NCBI GenBank assembly: GCA_963823215.1 | Contig: CAWGKT010000001.1 | Coordinates: forward strand, 186,001 to 250,000 | Source: CAIWHR01 sp963823215 | Lineage (GTDB): Bacteria > Pseudomonadota > Gammaproteobacteria > Burkholderiales > Casimicrobiaceae | Direction of reading: 5' to 3' | Length of the DNA: 64,000 bases | Part shown: one piece after another, positions 47,591-57,105 of the stretch | How positions within the stretch are numbered: the first letter of the stretch is position 1 | How the letters are laid out: each line of letters begins with the position of its first letter | Translations under genes and position numbers: made by a program | Notes under the pieces: generated by a model | Seen by the model: only the letters and a program-made list of their open reading frames with translations | Told to the model about the DNA's origin: nothing | Database searches by the model: none

Positions 47591-48815
47591 CGAAGAGCGC
47601 TTGCGCGCGCGCGCTACCCGGCTCGATATGGACCTCGCGCAACGCCGCTGCCGTGCTGCGTACCTGGTCGCGGATGGCATTGAGCGCTGCGTCGTCCAGT
47701 GTGCGCCGGTTATCGTCGACCAGGGTCGCCCCAAGCGTCTGCGCCATGCGTTTGGCGCCCAGCTTCATCTGGTCGTAGACGCGGACCGGCTCCGCGACGC
47801 GCGGAACGTCGAGCAGAAATACCGCACCCGGCGTCGAGGTCACACGCAACGTGTCCGCGGTGAAGGGTTCGGAGCGGTAATTCTGCAGCGCGTACAACAC
47901 CGCGCCCGTTTCTTCCTGCACCCAGTCGAAGCGCCCGCCCTCGGCGAGCTTGAATCCGGCGGCTTCGGCAATGCCGCGCAGCCGGGTACCGAGGATCATC
48001 GCGCCGTCGGTCTTCAGCACCGTGATGCCGATCTGCACGTCGAGATCGGCGCAGATGCGGTCGAGGGCCTCGGCCCGCGCAGCCTCGGCGGCGACGTCCG
48101 GGGCGAGCACCGCCGCCGGAAGCGACGCGGCAATATCGGTGACCGCATGCACGAACGCCTCCAGCAGGGGCACGGTCGCGGCACCGCCGCGGTTGGCCAG
48201 CAGCAGGCACGCCGCGATTTCGGAGAAGTTGCCGACGGTGTCCGATTTCAGCAACTGCCATGGCAGATCCGATCCGCGCCGCCCGAACCACCGCAGGGGT
48301 CGGCCGAGGCGGGCGTGCAGGCCCGCTGCCAGGGCCCCCGCGGCAATGGGCCCGGTGGGCTGCAACGTCACGATGCACTCGATGTCGGGATCCGGTTGCG
48401 GCGGCATCCGATCCCCCGCGGACGTGCGTGACGTGCCGATCGTTGACGCACCGTCCGGACGCAACGCCGCCGGCGGCGCAATCTCTTCGGCAGCCATCTC
48501 GGAGGCGATCCGCGCATGAATCTCGAGCGGCGGCTCGTAGCCGCTGTCGTCCTGCCCGTCACCGTCGTCACCGGCGCGCCGCGCATTCTCCGGCACCGCA
48601 TTTCCGGCGCCGGTCGGCAGCAGCGAAGGCTCGATACGGGCGGTCGACATCGCCGGCAACGTGGCATCCCGTGCGCCGCCGGGATCGCCGGCCGGTGGCG
48701 TGAATGCCTCGCGGATGCGACGTCGAACGCGGCGCTCCTGAAACCAGTTGTAGGCGATGACCCCGCCAACGAGGAGGGCGCCGGCGGCAATGAGGCCAAG
48801 TTGCAGCGAGGTCAT
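47583..48815 (-). CDS. zipA: Cell division protein ZipA-like
   Basis: A 410-residue bitopic divisome protein that binds the FtsZ C-terminus. The membrane anchor is residues 4-24 (LQLGLIAAGALLVGGVIAYN), followed by a basic, then a proline/alanine-rich linker, and the ZipA C-terminal domain from about 145 (DIECIVTLQP, GRFDWVQEETGAVLYAL, YRSEPFTADTLRVTSTPGAV). The protein is more divergent than SMC or LigA, but position between smc and ligA supports the call. Confidence 0.9.
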   Translation of the reverse strand: MTSLQLGLIAAGALLVGGVIAYNWFQERRVRRRIREAFTPPAGDPGGARDATLPAMSTARIEPSLLPTGAGNAVPENARRAGDDGDGQDDSGYEPPLEIHARIASEMAAEEIAPPAALRPDGASTIGTSRTSAGDRMPPQPDPDIECIVTLQPTGPIAAGALAAGLHARLGRPLRWFGRRGSDLPWQLLKSDTVGNFSEIAACLLLANRGGAATVPLLEAFVHAVTDIAASLPAAVLAPDVAAEAARAEALDRICADLDVQIGITVLKTDGAMILGTRLRGIAEAAGFKLAEGGRFDWVQEETGAVLYALQNYRSEPFTADTLRVTSTPGAVFLLDVPRVAEPVRVYDQMKLGAKRMAQTLGATLVDDNRRTLDDAALNAIRDQVRSTAAALREVHIEPGSARAQALFGG

Positions 48816-48986
48816 GCGTCAGGGCAATTGAACGACAGGCGCGCGGCGCTCCCGGGCGAAAGCAACCGCAGTCCGCCGCGCGTGTCGCCGATTATAGCGC
48901 GCACCATCATGGTTGGTGGCACGGGCCGGCCGCTGCGGAGAACTTCTCTCCGTCCGCGTCCGTTGACGCCAGGCGTTGAGATCCCA

Positions 48987-51900
48987 TCAAGCGGCGCCGG
49001 CCGCCGCGAGTTCAAGGGCTTCCGCGATATCGACGGCAACCACGCGCGAAATGCCGGCGTCCGGCATCGTGATGCCGATCAGCTGGCTCGCCATTTCCAT
49101 CGTGATCTTGTTGTGCGAGATGAACAGGAACTGGGTCTGCCGCGACATGTCCTGCACCATTCGGCAGAAGCGGTCGGTGTTCGGGTCGTCGAGCGGCGCA
49201 TCGACCTCGTCCAGGAGGCAGAACGGCGCCGGATTAAGCTGAAACAGCGCGAAGACCAGCGAAATGGCCGTGAGCGCCTTCTCGCCGCCCGAAAGGAGGT
49301 GGATCGACGTGTTGCGCTTGCCCGGCGGCTGGGCCACGACCTGCACGCCCGAATCGAGAATCTCCTCTCCCGTCAGCACGAGCTGCGCCTGCCCGCCGCC
49401 GAACAGGACCGGGAAGAGCCTGGCAAAATTCTCGTTGACGGTGTCGAACGTCTGCTGCAGCAGCTGCCGCGACTCCCGGTCGATCTGCCGTATCGCGTTT
49501 TCCAGCGTGGCCATCGCTTCGGTGAGGTCAGCCGACTGCGCATCCAGATACTGCTTGCGCTCGGTCGCGATCTCGAGCTCGTCAAGCGCGGCGAGGTTGA
49601 CCGCACCCAGGCTGGCGATCGCGACCTGCAACCGCTCGATCTCCGCCGGCAATCCGGACTTGCTGCCAAAGGCCTTCAGCGCCGCCGGAAGCGCGGCAAC
49701 GTCTGCATGCGCTTCGGCGAGCTGCCCGCCAAACTGTTCCTCGGCGAGCGCGCACGCCTGCTCCTTCAGCCGCATCTCCTCGATCTTCGCGCGCGCGGGA
49801 TCGAGTTTCTGCTCGGCGACGAGACGCGTTTCCTCCGCCGCGCGCAGCTCGGTGCCCAGGCCCTCCAGTCGGTCGCGTGCTGCCGCTAACGCATGTTCGG
49901 CGCCCCCCCGGGCCGCCAGTTGCCGCTGCAGCGCTTCCTCAACGGGCGTCCAGTCGATGGCCGCGCGTTCCGACGTGAGCTTGGCCAGCAGGTCGCGCTG
50001 CTGCGCGATCTGGATGCCGAGCGACTCCCGGCGCCGTTCGAGCTCAGCCAGGCGCTCGCGGCAGCTGCGCTCGGCAAAAACCGCCTCCTGCGCCGCGCGC
50101 TCGGCATCGCGGACGCGTTCGCGGCCGCGGGCGAACTCCACCTCGGCTTCGTGCTGCGCATGCCGGGCCGCGTCGCGCCGGGTCTCCTCGTCGTGCAACC
50201 GGAGTTGCGAATCCGCCAGTTCGCTCCCCAGCACGTCGCCCTGCGCCTGCTCGGCGGCCGCCTGCGCGGCGAGATCGGCGAGTTCGGCGACGATCTGGAC
50301 GCGGCGTTTCTCGGCGGCTTCGGCGGCCTGCTTCAGTTGCAGGAGCTCGAGCTCCAGATCGTGGCAACGCCGCTGCTGGGATGAGAACGCCATGCTCTCC
50401 CGGTGATAGTCCCGTTGCGTCGCGTCGAGTTCCGTTTCGACGGCGGCCAGCGCCGCACGCGCGGCCATCGCGTCCTGCCGCACGCCGCCCATGGCGTGCT
50501 CGAGCTCGACGAGCTCGCGCTGACGGGCAAGCACCCCGTGCAGATCGCTGTCCGCGGCGAAGAAATGGATCGACTGCGCGGTGACCAGATGTCCCTGCGG
50601 CGTGACGAAGGACTCGCCCACTGCGAGCGTGCCGCGATCCCGCAGCGCCGCCCCGACGCCATCACGACACCGCACGCCGCGCAGCCAGTCCGCGAGCAGG
50701 CGCGCAATTTCAGGGCGCACCGAACGGACGCGCGTGAGCAGCGTGTCGCCGTGGCCGCCGCCGCCGTCCGCCGCGACGCCAATCGCCGAGATGTAGAACG
50801 CGATGCGCGGCGGGCCGCCTTTCGTCTCACCACTGCCGCCAAGCCAGTCCAGCGTGGCTTCGAGCCGATCGAGCTCAACCGCATCGAGCCGCTCCCGCAG
50901 CACCGCCTCCAGGGCATCTTCCCATCCGGGCTCGATGTCGAGTCCCTGCCACAAGCGATGAGCCTTGGCGAGGCCGCGGTCCAGCAGCCATTGCGCGGAG
51001 TCCTTGCCCTGGCCGATCTTCGCCTGCAGCGCGGCCAGTGCCTGCGCACGCGCTTCGACGTCCGCGAGCTTGCGCCCGGCCTGCTGGGCGGTATCGCTCG
51101 CGGCACGCTGGCGATCCTGCAGCCCCTGCACGGCGTCGCGCAGGCTGTTCAATCCAGCCTGCTTCGACGCGAGCTCGGCCGTTTCCTGCCGCAGCTGGTC
51201 CTCGACATCCGCGATCTGGCCGGTGACCGGCGCACCCAGCGCTCCGAGATCCTCCTGCAAGCGCACACGGCGCGGCGCGAGCTGGGCCAGCACGTGCACA
51301 ACGTTCTCGCGCTTGGTCTCGATGACGCGGATGGCCTGCTCGGCCAGCGCGATCCGCTGCTGCAGGTCGGCCGACACTGCTGCGGCGGCGGCGACGAGCC
51401 GCTCCAGTGCCGGCAGCGCGGTGACGGCAGTGCGTTCGTCGGCACCGGTGCGCTCCCGCGCCGAGCGCGCGTCCTCGATGGCCCGCTCGATGGCGGTCCG
51501 GTCCGCGAGCAGCTCGGACTCCTGGCCGGCGAGCGCGCCGATCTGCTCGGTCAGCTGAGCGGCCTGCTGCGTGATTCGAGTCTCGCTCTCGCGTGCGAAC
51601 GCAAGCTGCTGCTCCAGCCGCGTCACCTCCGCGTTCGCCTCGTAGAAGGCGCCCTGCCGCTCGTGCATCGCATCGCCCGCGGCATAGTGATCGGCACGCA
51701 GGGTCTCCTGCCTTGCTTCGGCCGCGCGCACGTCGGCCTGCAGGCTTTCCAAGGCAACGGTGAGACCGGCGACCGCCGTGGCGTGGCGCTCGCGGCCGCC
51801 CGCCGCGTCCTGCTGCTTCGAGAACCACAGCAGGTGCTGCATGAGCTTCAGGCGGGCCTCGTGCTCGCGGAACTCGGTGGCGACCCTTGCCTGCGCTTCG

Positions 51901-52523
51901 AGCTTCTCCAGCTGGGTGCCGAGCTCGATCCGAATGTCCTCAACGCGCGCGAGGTTCTTGCGGGTATCGGCGAGGCGGGCTTCGGTTTCCTTGCGCCGCT
52001 CCTTGTACTTGGAGACGCCGGCGGCTTCTTCCAGGAACACGCGAAGCTCCTCGGGCTTGGCCTCGATCACGCGCGAGATCATGCCTTGCTCGATGATCGC
52101 GTAGGCGCGCGGTCCAAGGCCGGTGCCGAGGAAGAGATCGTAGATGTCGCGGCGGCGCACCGGGATGTTGTTGATGTAGTAGGACGAGTCCTCGTCGCGC
52201 GTGAGCACGCGCTTGATCGAGAGCTCGGCATACTGGCCCCACTGCCCGCCGATCCGCCCGGCGCTGTTGTCGAACGCGAGCTCCACCGACGCGCGGCCGA
52301 CGGCCTTGCGCTCGCCGGCGCCGTTGAAGATCACGTCCTGCATCGATTCGCCGCGCAGCGCCGACGCTTTCGATTCGCCGAGCACCCAGCGCACGGCGTC
52401 GATCACGTTGGACTTGCCGCAGCCGTTGGGTCCGACGATCCCGACCAGCTGGCCGGGCGTGGCGATGGCCGTCGGATCAACGAACGACTTGAACCCTGCA
52501 AGCTTGATCTGGGTGAGGCGCAA
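48987..52523 (-). CDS. smc: Chromosome segregation protein SMC
   Basis: A 1178-residue ATPase of the SMC-ScpAB condensin. The N-terminal Walker A is GPNGCGKSNVIDAVRWVLGE; two long coiled-coil arms flank a hinge at about residues 520-650 (GGPPRIAFYISAIG, HLVTAQSIHFFAADSD); the C-terminal head has the signature IHLLSGGEKALTAISLVFAL and Walker B FCLLDEVDAPLDD. The length is normal. The gene precedes zipA and ligA in the same direction. Confidence 0.97.
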   Translation of the reverse strand: MRLTQIKLAGFKSFVDPTAIATPGQLVGIVGPNGCGKSNVIDAVRWVLGESKASALRGESMQDVIFNGAGERKAVGRASVELAFDNSAGRIGGQWGQYAELSIKRVLTRDEDSSYYINNIPVRRRDIYDLFLGTGLGPRAYAIIEQGMISRVIEAKPEELRVFLEEAAGVSKYKERRKETEARLADTRKNLARVEDIRIELGTQLEKLEAQARVATEFREHEARLKLMQHLLWFSKQQDAAGGRERHATAVAGLTVALESLQADVRAAEARQETLRADHYAAGDAMHERQGAFYEANAEVTRLEQQLAFARESETRITQQAAQLTEQIGALAGQESELLADRTAIERAIEDARSARERTGADERTAVTALPALERLVAAAAAVSADLQQRIALAEQAIRVIETKRENVVHVLAQLAPRRVRLQEDLGALGAPVTGQIADVEDQLRQETAELASKQAGLNSLRDAVQGLQDRQRAASDTAQQAGRKLADVEARAQALAALQAKIGQGKDSAQWLLDRGLAKAHRLWQGLDIEPGWEDALEAVLRERLDAVELDRLEATLDWLGGSGETKGGPPRIAFYISAIGVAADGGGGHGDTLLTRVRSVRPEIARLLADWLRGVRCRDGVGAALRDRGTLAVGESFVTPQGHLVTAQSIHFFAADSDLHGVLARQRELVELEHAMGGVRQDAMAARAALAAVETELDATQRDYHRESMAFSSQQRRCHDLELELLQLKQAAEAAEKRRVQIVAELADLAAQAAAEQAQGDVLGSELADSQLRLHDEETRRDAARHAQHEAEVEFARGRERVRDAERAAQEAVFAERSCRERLAELERRRESLGIQIAQQRDLLAKLTSERAAIDWTPVEEALQRQLAARGGAEHALAAARDRLEGLGTELRAAEETRLVAEQKLDPARAKIEEMRLKEQACALAEEQFGGQLAEAHADVAALPAALKAFGSKSGLPAEIERLQVAIASLGAVNLAALDELEIATERKQYLDAQSADLTEAMATLENAIRQIDRESRQLLQQTFDTVNENFARLFPVLFGGGQAQLVLTGEEILDSGVQVVAQPPGKRNTSIHLLSGGEKALTAISLVFALFQLNPAPFCLLDEVDAPLDDPNTDRFCRMVQDMSRQTQFLFISHNKITMEMASQLIGITMPDAGISRVVAVDIAEALELAAAGAA

Positions 52524-52690
52524 TGGAACCTGCGGATGTGGTTGGCGGCCTGTACGGGCAAGCGCCCGCGCAAACGATGGTCGCCGTCGCCCCGGGGGGA
52601 CGACGCAAAAACGTCAAATTATAACCGATCCCATTCGATCGCGTGGCACGCCACTTCACCCTCGCCCACGTCGCCGCCTGGGCCGCACTC

Positions 52691-53878
52691 TCATTTCGCG
52701 ATCGGCATCGCCGTCTCCGCGAGCGCCGCGAGGTAGCCGGCGCCGAGCGGGATGACTTCGTCGTTGAAATCGTAGAGGCTATTGTGCAGGAAACACCCAC
52801 CCTCGATGCCGCCCTGTCCCAGTCGCGCGAACGCGCCCGGCTTCGCCTGCAGCATGAACGAGAAATCCTCGGAGCCCATCGACGGATCGAGATTGCGCAC
52901 GACGTTCTCGGCGCCGATCAGTGACTCGGCGACGGTCGCGGCGAACTCCGCTTCGCGGGGGTGATTGACGGTCGCGGGGTAGACGCGCTCGTACTTGAGC
53001 TTCGCGCTCGCCCCGAACGCCGCGGCGATGGCAGGCACCAGCTCGGCCAGCCGCCTCTCGATCATGTCCTGCGTGCCCGGCCGGAACGTGCGCACGGTGC
53101 CAACGAGCGTCGCGTGCGCCGGGATCACGCTCATCGCTCCCGCATTTCCCGCCTGCATCGCGCAGAGGCTCACTACGGCGGTGTCGATGGGACTGACGTT
53201 GCGGGAGACGATCGACTGCACCGCGGTGATGATGTGACCGGCGACCAGCACCGGGTCGATCGCTGCGTGCGGATGCGCGCCGTGGCCGCCGCGCCCGTCG
53301 ATCTTGATCTCGATGCGGTCCGCCGCCGCCATGGCGGGGCCGGGCGTGATGCCGATGCGCCCGGGGGGCAGGCCGGGCCAGTTGTGGAGCGCGTACACCT
53401 GCTCGGCAGGGAAGCGCTCGAAGAGACCGTCCTCGATCATCGCCTTGGCGCCGGCATAGCCCTCCTCCCCCGGCTGGAAGATGAGATAGGCGGTGCCGTC
53501 GAAATTGCGCGTTTCGTGCAGATAGCGCGCGGCGGCGAGCAGCATCGTCGTGTGCCCGTCGTGGCCGCAGCCGTGCATCCGCCCATCGTAACGCGACTTG
53601 TGCGCGAATTCGTTCTCCTCCTGCATCGGCAGCGCGTCCATGTCCGCGCGCAGGCCGACGGCACGGCCGCTCACATCGGACCGGCCCCGAATGACCGCCA
53701 CGATGCCGGTCCGGCCGATCCCCGCGTGATGCTCGATGCCGAGTGCCGCGAGGCGCTCGCTGACGATCTTCGCGGTCCGGTGCTCCTCGAAGCCCAGTTC
53801 CGGGTGCATGTGCAGGTCGCGGCGCAACGCGGTGAACTCGGCGTGCCAGCCCGATATGTGCAGAACGGGATTCGTCAT
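52691..53878 (-). CDS. M20D amidohydrolase (aminoacylase / hippurate hydrolase type)
   Basis: A 395-residue cytoplasmic hydrolase of N-acyl amino acids. The start MTNPVLHISGWHAEF leads to LRRDLHMHPELGFEEHRTA, metal-binding Cys and His in MHGCGHDGHTTMLL, the Glu pair in FQPGEEGYAGAKAMIEDGL, the dimerisation segment GRGGHGAHPHAAIDP and the last His region MGSEDFSFMLQAKPGAF. It is divergent from the dpp operon, which suggests a common role in peptide or N-acyl amino acid use. Confidence 0.95.
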   Translation of the reverse strand: MTNPVLHISGWHAEFTALRRDLHMHPELGFEEHRTAKIVSERLAALGIEHHAGIGRTGIVAVIRGRSDVSGRAVGLRADMDALPMQEENEFAHKSRYDGRMHGCGHDGHTTMLLAAARYLHETRNFDGTAYLIFQPGEEGYAGAKAMIEDGLFERFPAEQVYALHNWPGLPPGRIGITPGPAMAAADRIEIKIDGRGGHGAHPHAAIDPVLVAGHIITAVQSIVSRNVSPIDTAVVSLCAMQAGNAGAMSVIPAHATLVGTVRTFRPGTQDMIERRLAELVPAIAAAFGASAKLKYERVYPATVNHPREAEFAATVAESLIGAENVVRNLDPSMGSEDFSFMLQAKPGAFARLGQGGIEGGCFLHNSLYDFNDEVIPLGAGYLAALAETAMPIAK

Positions 53879-54143
53879 GGGTGCGGTCGTTGGGCGGCTG
53901 ATTGCAGGATGCAGCGAAGGACGAGGGCGGGCAGCGCGGACCGGGAGCCGGGCCGGTGCGCCGGCCGATGATGCCCAAAGCCCCCGGGAGCGTCAATGCC
54001 GCTGCCGGCGCGACGACCGGGCCCGGCGGCAGCGGCATTCCAAAGTGTGGTTCAATGGCGCCTGCGCACGATCGCTTTCCACGCCCGGAGCACGAAGTCG
54101 GGCGCGACGATGAATCCGCAGGCCCGCGACCACCCGTCCCACG

Positions 54144-55154
54144 ATGCTTCGTTTCCTGCTGAGCCGCGTCAGCCTCATCATCCCGACGTTCATCGGGATG
54201 ACCCTGCTCGCGTTCTCCCTGATCCGGATCGTGCCCGGTGATCCGATCGAGACCATGGCCGGCGAGCGCGGCATCGATCCGGCGCGGCATGCCGCGCTGC
54301 TGAAGGAATACGGGCTGGATCGGCCGGTGCTCGTCCAGTACGGCATCTACATCGGCCGGGTCCTCTCCGGCGACCTCGGCAAATCGATGATCACGCAGGA
54401 GCCGGTGCTGCGGGAGTTCTTCGCGCTGTTTCCGGCGACCATCGAGCTCGCTACGTGCGCGATCATTTTCGCGCTCATCATCGGCATACCTGCCGGGATG
54501 CTGGCCGCGGTGCGCCGCAATTCGGTGTTCGACCACGGCGTGATGGGCGTTTCGCTCACCGGCTATTCGATGCCCATCTTCTGGTGGGGGCTGCTGCTGA
54601 TCCTGCTGTTTTCCGTGCAGCTCGGCTGGACGCCGGTGTCCGGCCGCATCTCCGTCAGGTATTTCATCGAGCCGGTGACCGGTTTCCTGACGATCGACGC
54701 CTTGCTCTCCGGAGAAGAGGGCGCGTTCAAGTCGGCCGTTTCGCACCTGATCCTGCCCATGATCGTGCTCGGCACCAATCCGCTCGCCATCATCGCGCGC
54801 ATGACGCGCTCGGCGATGCTCGAGGTCCTCGGCGAGGATTACATCCGCACGGCCCGGGCGAAGGGACTGTCGAATCTGCGCGTCATCGCGCTGCACGCGT
54901 TTCGCAACGCGCTGATCCCGGTGATCACGGTGATCGGCCTGCAGGTCGGCGTGCTCTTCACCGGCGCGATCCTGACCGAGACCATCTTCTCCTGGCCGGG
55001 CGTCGGCAAGTGGCTGATCGAGGCCATCAACCGCCGCGACTATCCGGTGCTGCAGGGCGGTCTGCTCATGCTGGGCGTTGTCGTGATGATGGTCAATCTG
55101 CTGGTCGACGTCACCTACGGCATCATCAATCCCCGCATCCGGCGGGCGGCATGA
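54144..55154 (+). CDS. dppB: Dipeptide ABC transporter permease DppB
   Basis: A 336-residue inner-membrane permease, first gene of the dipeptide/oligopeptide uptake operon. Six transmembrane helices; the start MLRFLLSRVSLIIPTFIGMT, the EYGLDRPVLVQYGIYIGRVL block and the EAA loop EDYIRTARAKGLSNLRVI are as in DppB. An N-terminal RIVPGDPI motif is also present. It is followed 13 bases later by dppC. Confidence 0.95.
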   Translation: MLRFLLSRVSLIIPTFIGMTLLAFSLIRIVPGDPIETMAGERGIDPARHAALLKEYGLDRPVLVQYGIYIGRVLSGDLGKSMITQEPVLREFFALFPATIELATCAIIFALIIGIPAGMLAAVRRNSVFDHGVMGVSLTGYSMPIFWWGLLLILLFSVQLGWTPVSGRISVRYFIEPVTGFLTIDALLSGEEGAFKSAVSHLILPMIVLGTNPLAIIARMTRSAMLEVLGEDYIRTARAKGLSNLRVIALHAFRNALIPVITVIGLQVGVLFTGAILTETIFSWPGVGKWLIEAINRRDYPVLQGGLLMLGVVVMMVNLLVDVTYGIINPRIRRAA

Positions 55155-55167
55155 AGGGCAAGATGGC

Positions 55168-56079
55168 ATGACGGAAATGACGGCCGAGTCGATCGCCGCG
55201 GCGGATACGGCTGCCGCGCCGCCGAGCCCGCTGCGCGAGTTCTGGGGGTACTTCCGGGCCAATCGCGGCGCGGTGGGCGGGCTCGTCGTGGTCGTGACCG
55301 TGCTGCTGATGGCCGCGTTCGCCAATTTTCTCGCACCCTACTCGCCGAATTTGACCAACAACGCCGCCTTCCTGCAGCCGCCCGCCTGGCAGGACGGCGG
55401 CTCGTGGGCCTATCCGCTGGGCACCGACGCGATCGGGCGCGATATCGTGTCCCGGCTCATCTACGGCGCGCGCCTGTCGCTGCTGATCGGCATGGCCGTC
55501 GTCGCTCTTTCGATTGCCCTCGGGATCGTCCTCGGGCTGGTGGCGGGATTTGCCCGTGGCATCACCGAGATAGCGATCATGCGGCTGATGGACATCATCC
55601 TCACACTGCCGAGCCTGCTGCTCGCGATCGTGATCGTCGCCATCCTGGGGCCAGGGCTGATGAACGCTATGCTCGCGGTGGCCGTCGTCGTGCTGCCGCA
55701 CTACGTTCGCATCACGCGTGCCGCGGTGATCACGGAAACCTCGAAGGACTACGTCACTGCGGCACGGGCGAACGGCGCCAGCCGGCTGCGGCTGATGTTC
55801 AACGAAGTCCTGCCGAACTGCGCCGCGCCGCTGATCGTGCAGGCGTCGCTCGGCGTCTCCACCGCCATCCTCGACGCCGCTGCGCTGGGCTTCCTCGGTC
55901 TTGGCGCGCAGCCGCCAGCGTCGGAATGGGGGACGATGCTCGCCGACGCGCGCGAATTCGTGATCCGCGCCTGGTGGGTGGTGACCTTCCCCGGCCTGGC
56001 GATCCTGATCACCGTGCTGGCCTTCAACCTGCTGGGCGACGGCCTGCGCGACGCGCTCGACCCGAAACTCAAGCGCTGA
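55168..56079 (+). CDS. dppC: Dipeptide ABC transporter permease DppC
   Basis: A 303-residue second permease subunit. The N-terminal cytoplasmic segment (LREFWGYFRANRGAVGGLVV) and PLGTDAIGRDIVSRLIYGAR are typical of DppC/OppC, and the EAA loop is KDYVTAARANGASRLRLMFN. It pairs with DppB to form the channel. Nine bases separate it from dppD. Confidence 0.95.
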   Translation: MTEMTAESIAAADTAAAPPSPLREFWGYFRANRGAVGGLVVVVTVLLMAAFANFLAPYSPNLTNNAAFLQPPAWQDGGSWAYPLGTDAIGRDIVSRLIYGARLSLLIGMAVVALSIALGIVLGLVAGFARGITEIAIMRLMDIILTLPSLLLAIVIVAILGPGLMNAMLAVAVVVLPHYVRITRAAVITETSKDYVTAARANGASRLRLMFNEVLPNCAAPLIVQASLGVSTAILDAAALGFLGLGAQPPASEWGTMLADAREFVIRAWWVVTFPGLAILITVLAFNLLGDGLRDALDPKLKR

Positions 56080-56088
56080 GCCTCGACC

Positions 56089-57105
56089 ATGGCGCTCCTC
56101 GAGATCGAAGACCTGCACGTCGACTTCCCGGCGCAGATGGGTGTGCTGCACGCCGTCGACGGCGTCAGTCTGACCCTCGACGAAGGCGAAGTGCTGGGCA
56201 TCGTCGGCGAGTCCGGTTCCGGCAAGAGCGTGACGATGCTGGCGCTGATGGGCCTCGTGGCCTTCCCGGGCCGCGTGAAGGCGCGGCGGATGCGCTTTGC
56301 CGGGCGCGATTTGCCGAGCCTGTCGGACCGGGAGCGGCGCAAGGTCATCGGCAAGGACGTGGCGATGATCTTCCAGGATCCGACCACCAGCCTCAACCCC
56401 TGCTTCACCGTCGGCTTCCAGCTGACCGAAACCCTGCGGCTCCACCTGGGGCTCGACCACAAGGCCGCGCGGCATCGTGCCGCCGAGCTCCTGGAACAGG
56501 TGGGCATACCGGCCGCGGCGAGCCGCCTCGGCGACTTCCCGCACCAGCTCTCCGGGGGCATGAACCAGCGCGTGATGATCGCGATGGCGATCGCCTGCAA
56601 TCCGCGGCTCCTCATCGCGGACGAGCCGACCACGGCACTCGATGTGACCATCCAGGCCCAGATACTGGATCTGCTGCGCGGTCTGCAGAACGAGCGCGGC
56701 ATGGCGCTGGTGCTGGTCACGCACAACATGGGCGTGGTGTCGGAAATGGCGCGCCGCGTCGCCGTGATGTACGCGGGACAGGTGGTCGAGGAGCGCGGCG
56801 CCGACGAGCTCTTTGCCACCCCGCAGCACCCCTACACGGCAGCCCTGTTGGCGGCGATGCCCGAGCGCAGCACCGGCGAAACGCGCCTTGCCACCATCGC
56901 CGGGGTGGTGCCGGGTCTCTACGATCGGCCGCGAGGCTGCCTGTTCGCGCCGCGCTGCATCGATGCCACGGACCATGCGTGCGGGGTGCGACCGGACATC
57001 CGGCCCTGGGAGCAAGGCCAGGTCCGCTGCCACTTCCCGATGGGCGAGCGGGACCGCGAGGCCGCCATCGCGCGCGACCGCCAGGTGAAGGTTGTGCCGG
57101 CATGA
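56089..57105 (+). CDS. dppD: Dipeptide ABC transporter ATPase DppD
   Basis: A 338-residue ATPase. Walker A is GESGSGKSVTMLA, the Q loop IFQDPTTSLNPCFTVGFQ, the signature QLSGGMNQRVMIAMAIA, Walker B LLIADEPTTALDVTIQ and the H loop VTHNMGVVSEMA. The C-terminal oligopeptide domain has RPRGCLFAPRCIDATDHAC, probably holding an iron-sulfur cluster as in relatives. The stop overlaps the ATG of dppF (ATGA). Confidence 0.95.
   Translation: MALLEIEDLHVDFPAQMGVLHAVDGVSLTLDEGEVLGIVGESGSGKSVTMLALMGLVAFPGRVKARRMRFAGRDLPSLSDRERRKVIGKDVAMIFQDPTTSLNPCFTVGFQLTETLRLHLGLDHKAARHRAAELLEQVGIPAAASRLGDFPHQLSGGMNQRVMIAMAIACNPRLLIADEPTTALDVTIQAQILDLLRGLQNERGMALVLVTHNMGVVSEMARRVAVMYAGQVVEERGADELFATPQHPYTAALLAAMPERSTGETRLATIAGVVPGLYDRPRGCLFAPRCIDATDHACGVRPDIRPWEQGQVRCHFPMGERDREAAIARDRQVKVVPA

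Noticed and set aside
44585..47683. Long rightward frame of over 1000 codons opposite ligA and galU
   Set aside because: It is a GC-driven antisense frame with no family signature; ligA and galU on the other strand have all their motifs.
50403..52736. Rightward frame of 777 codons opposite smc
   Set aside because: Antisense shadow of the SMC coiled coil with no recognisable domain.
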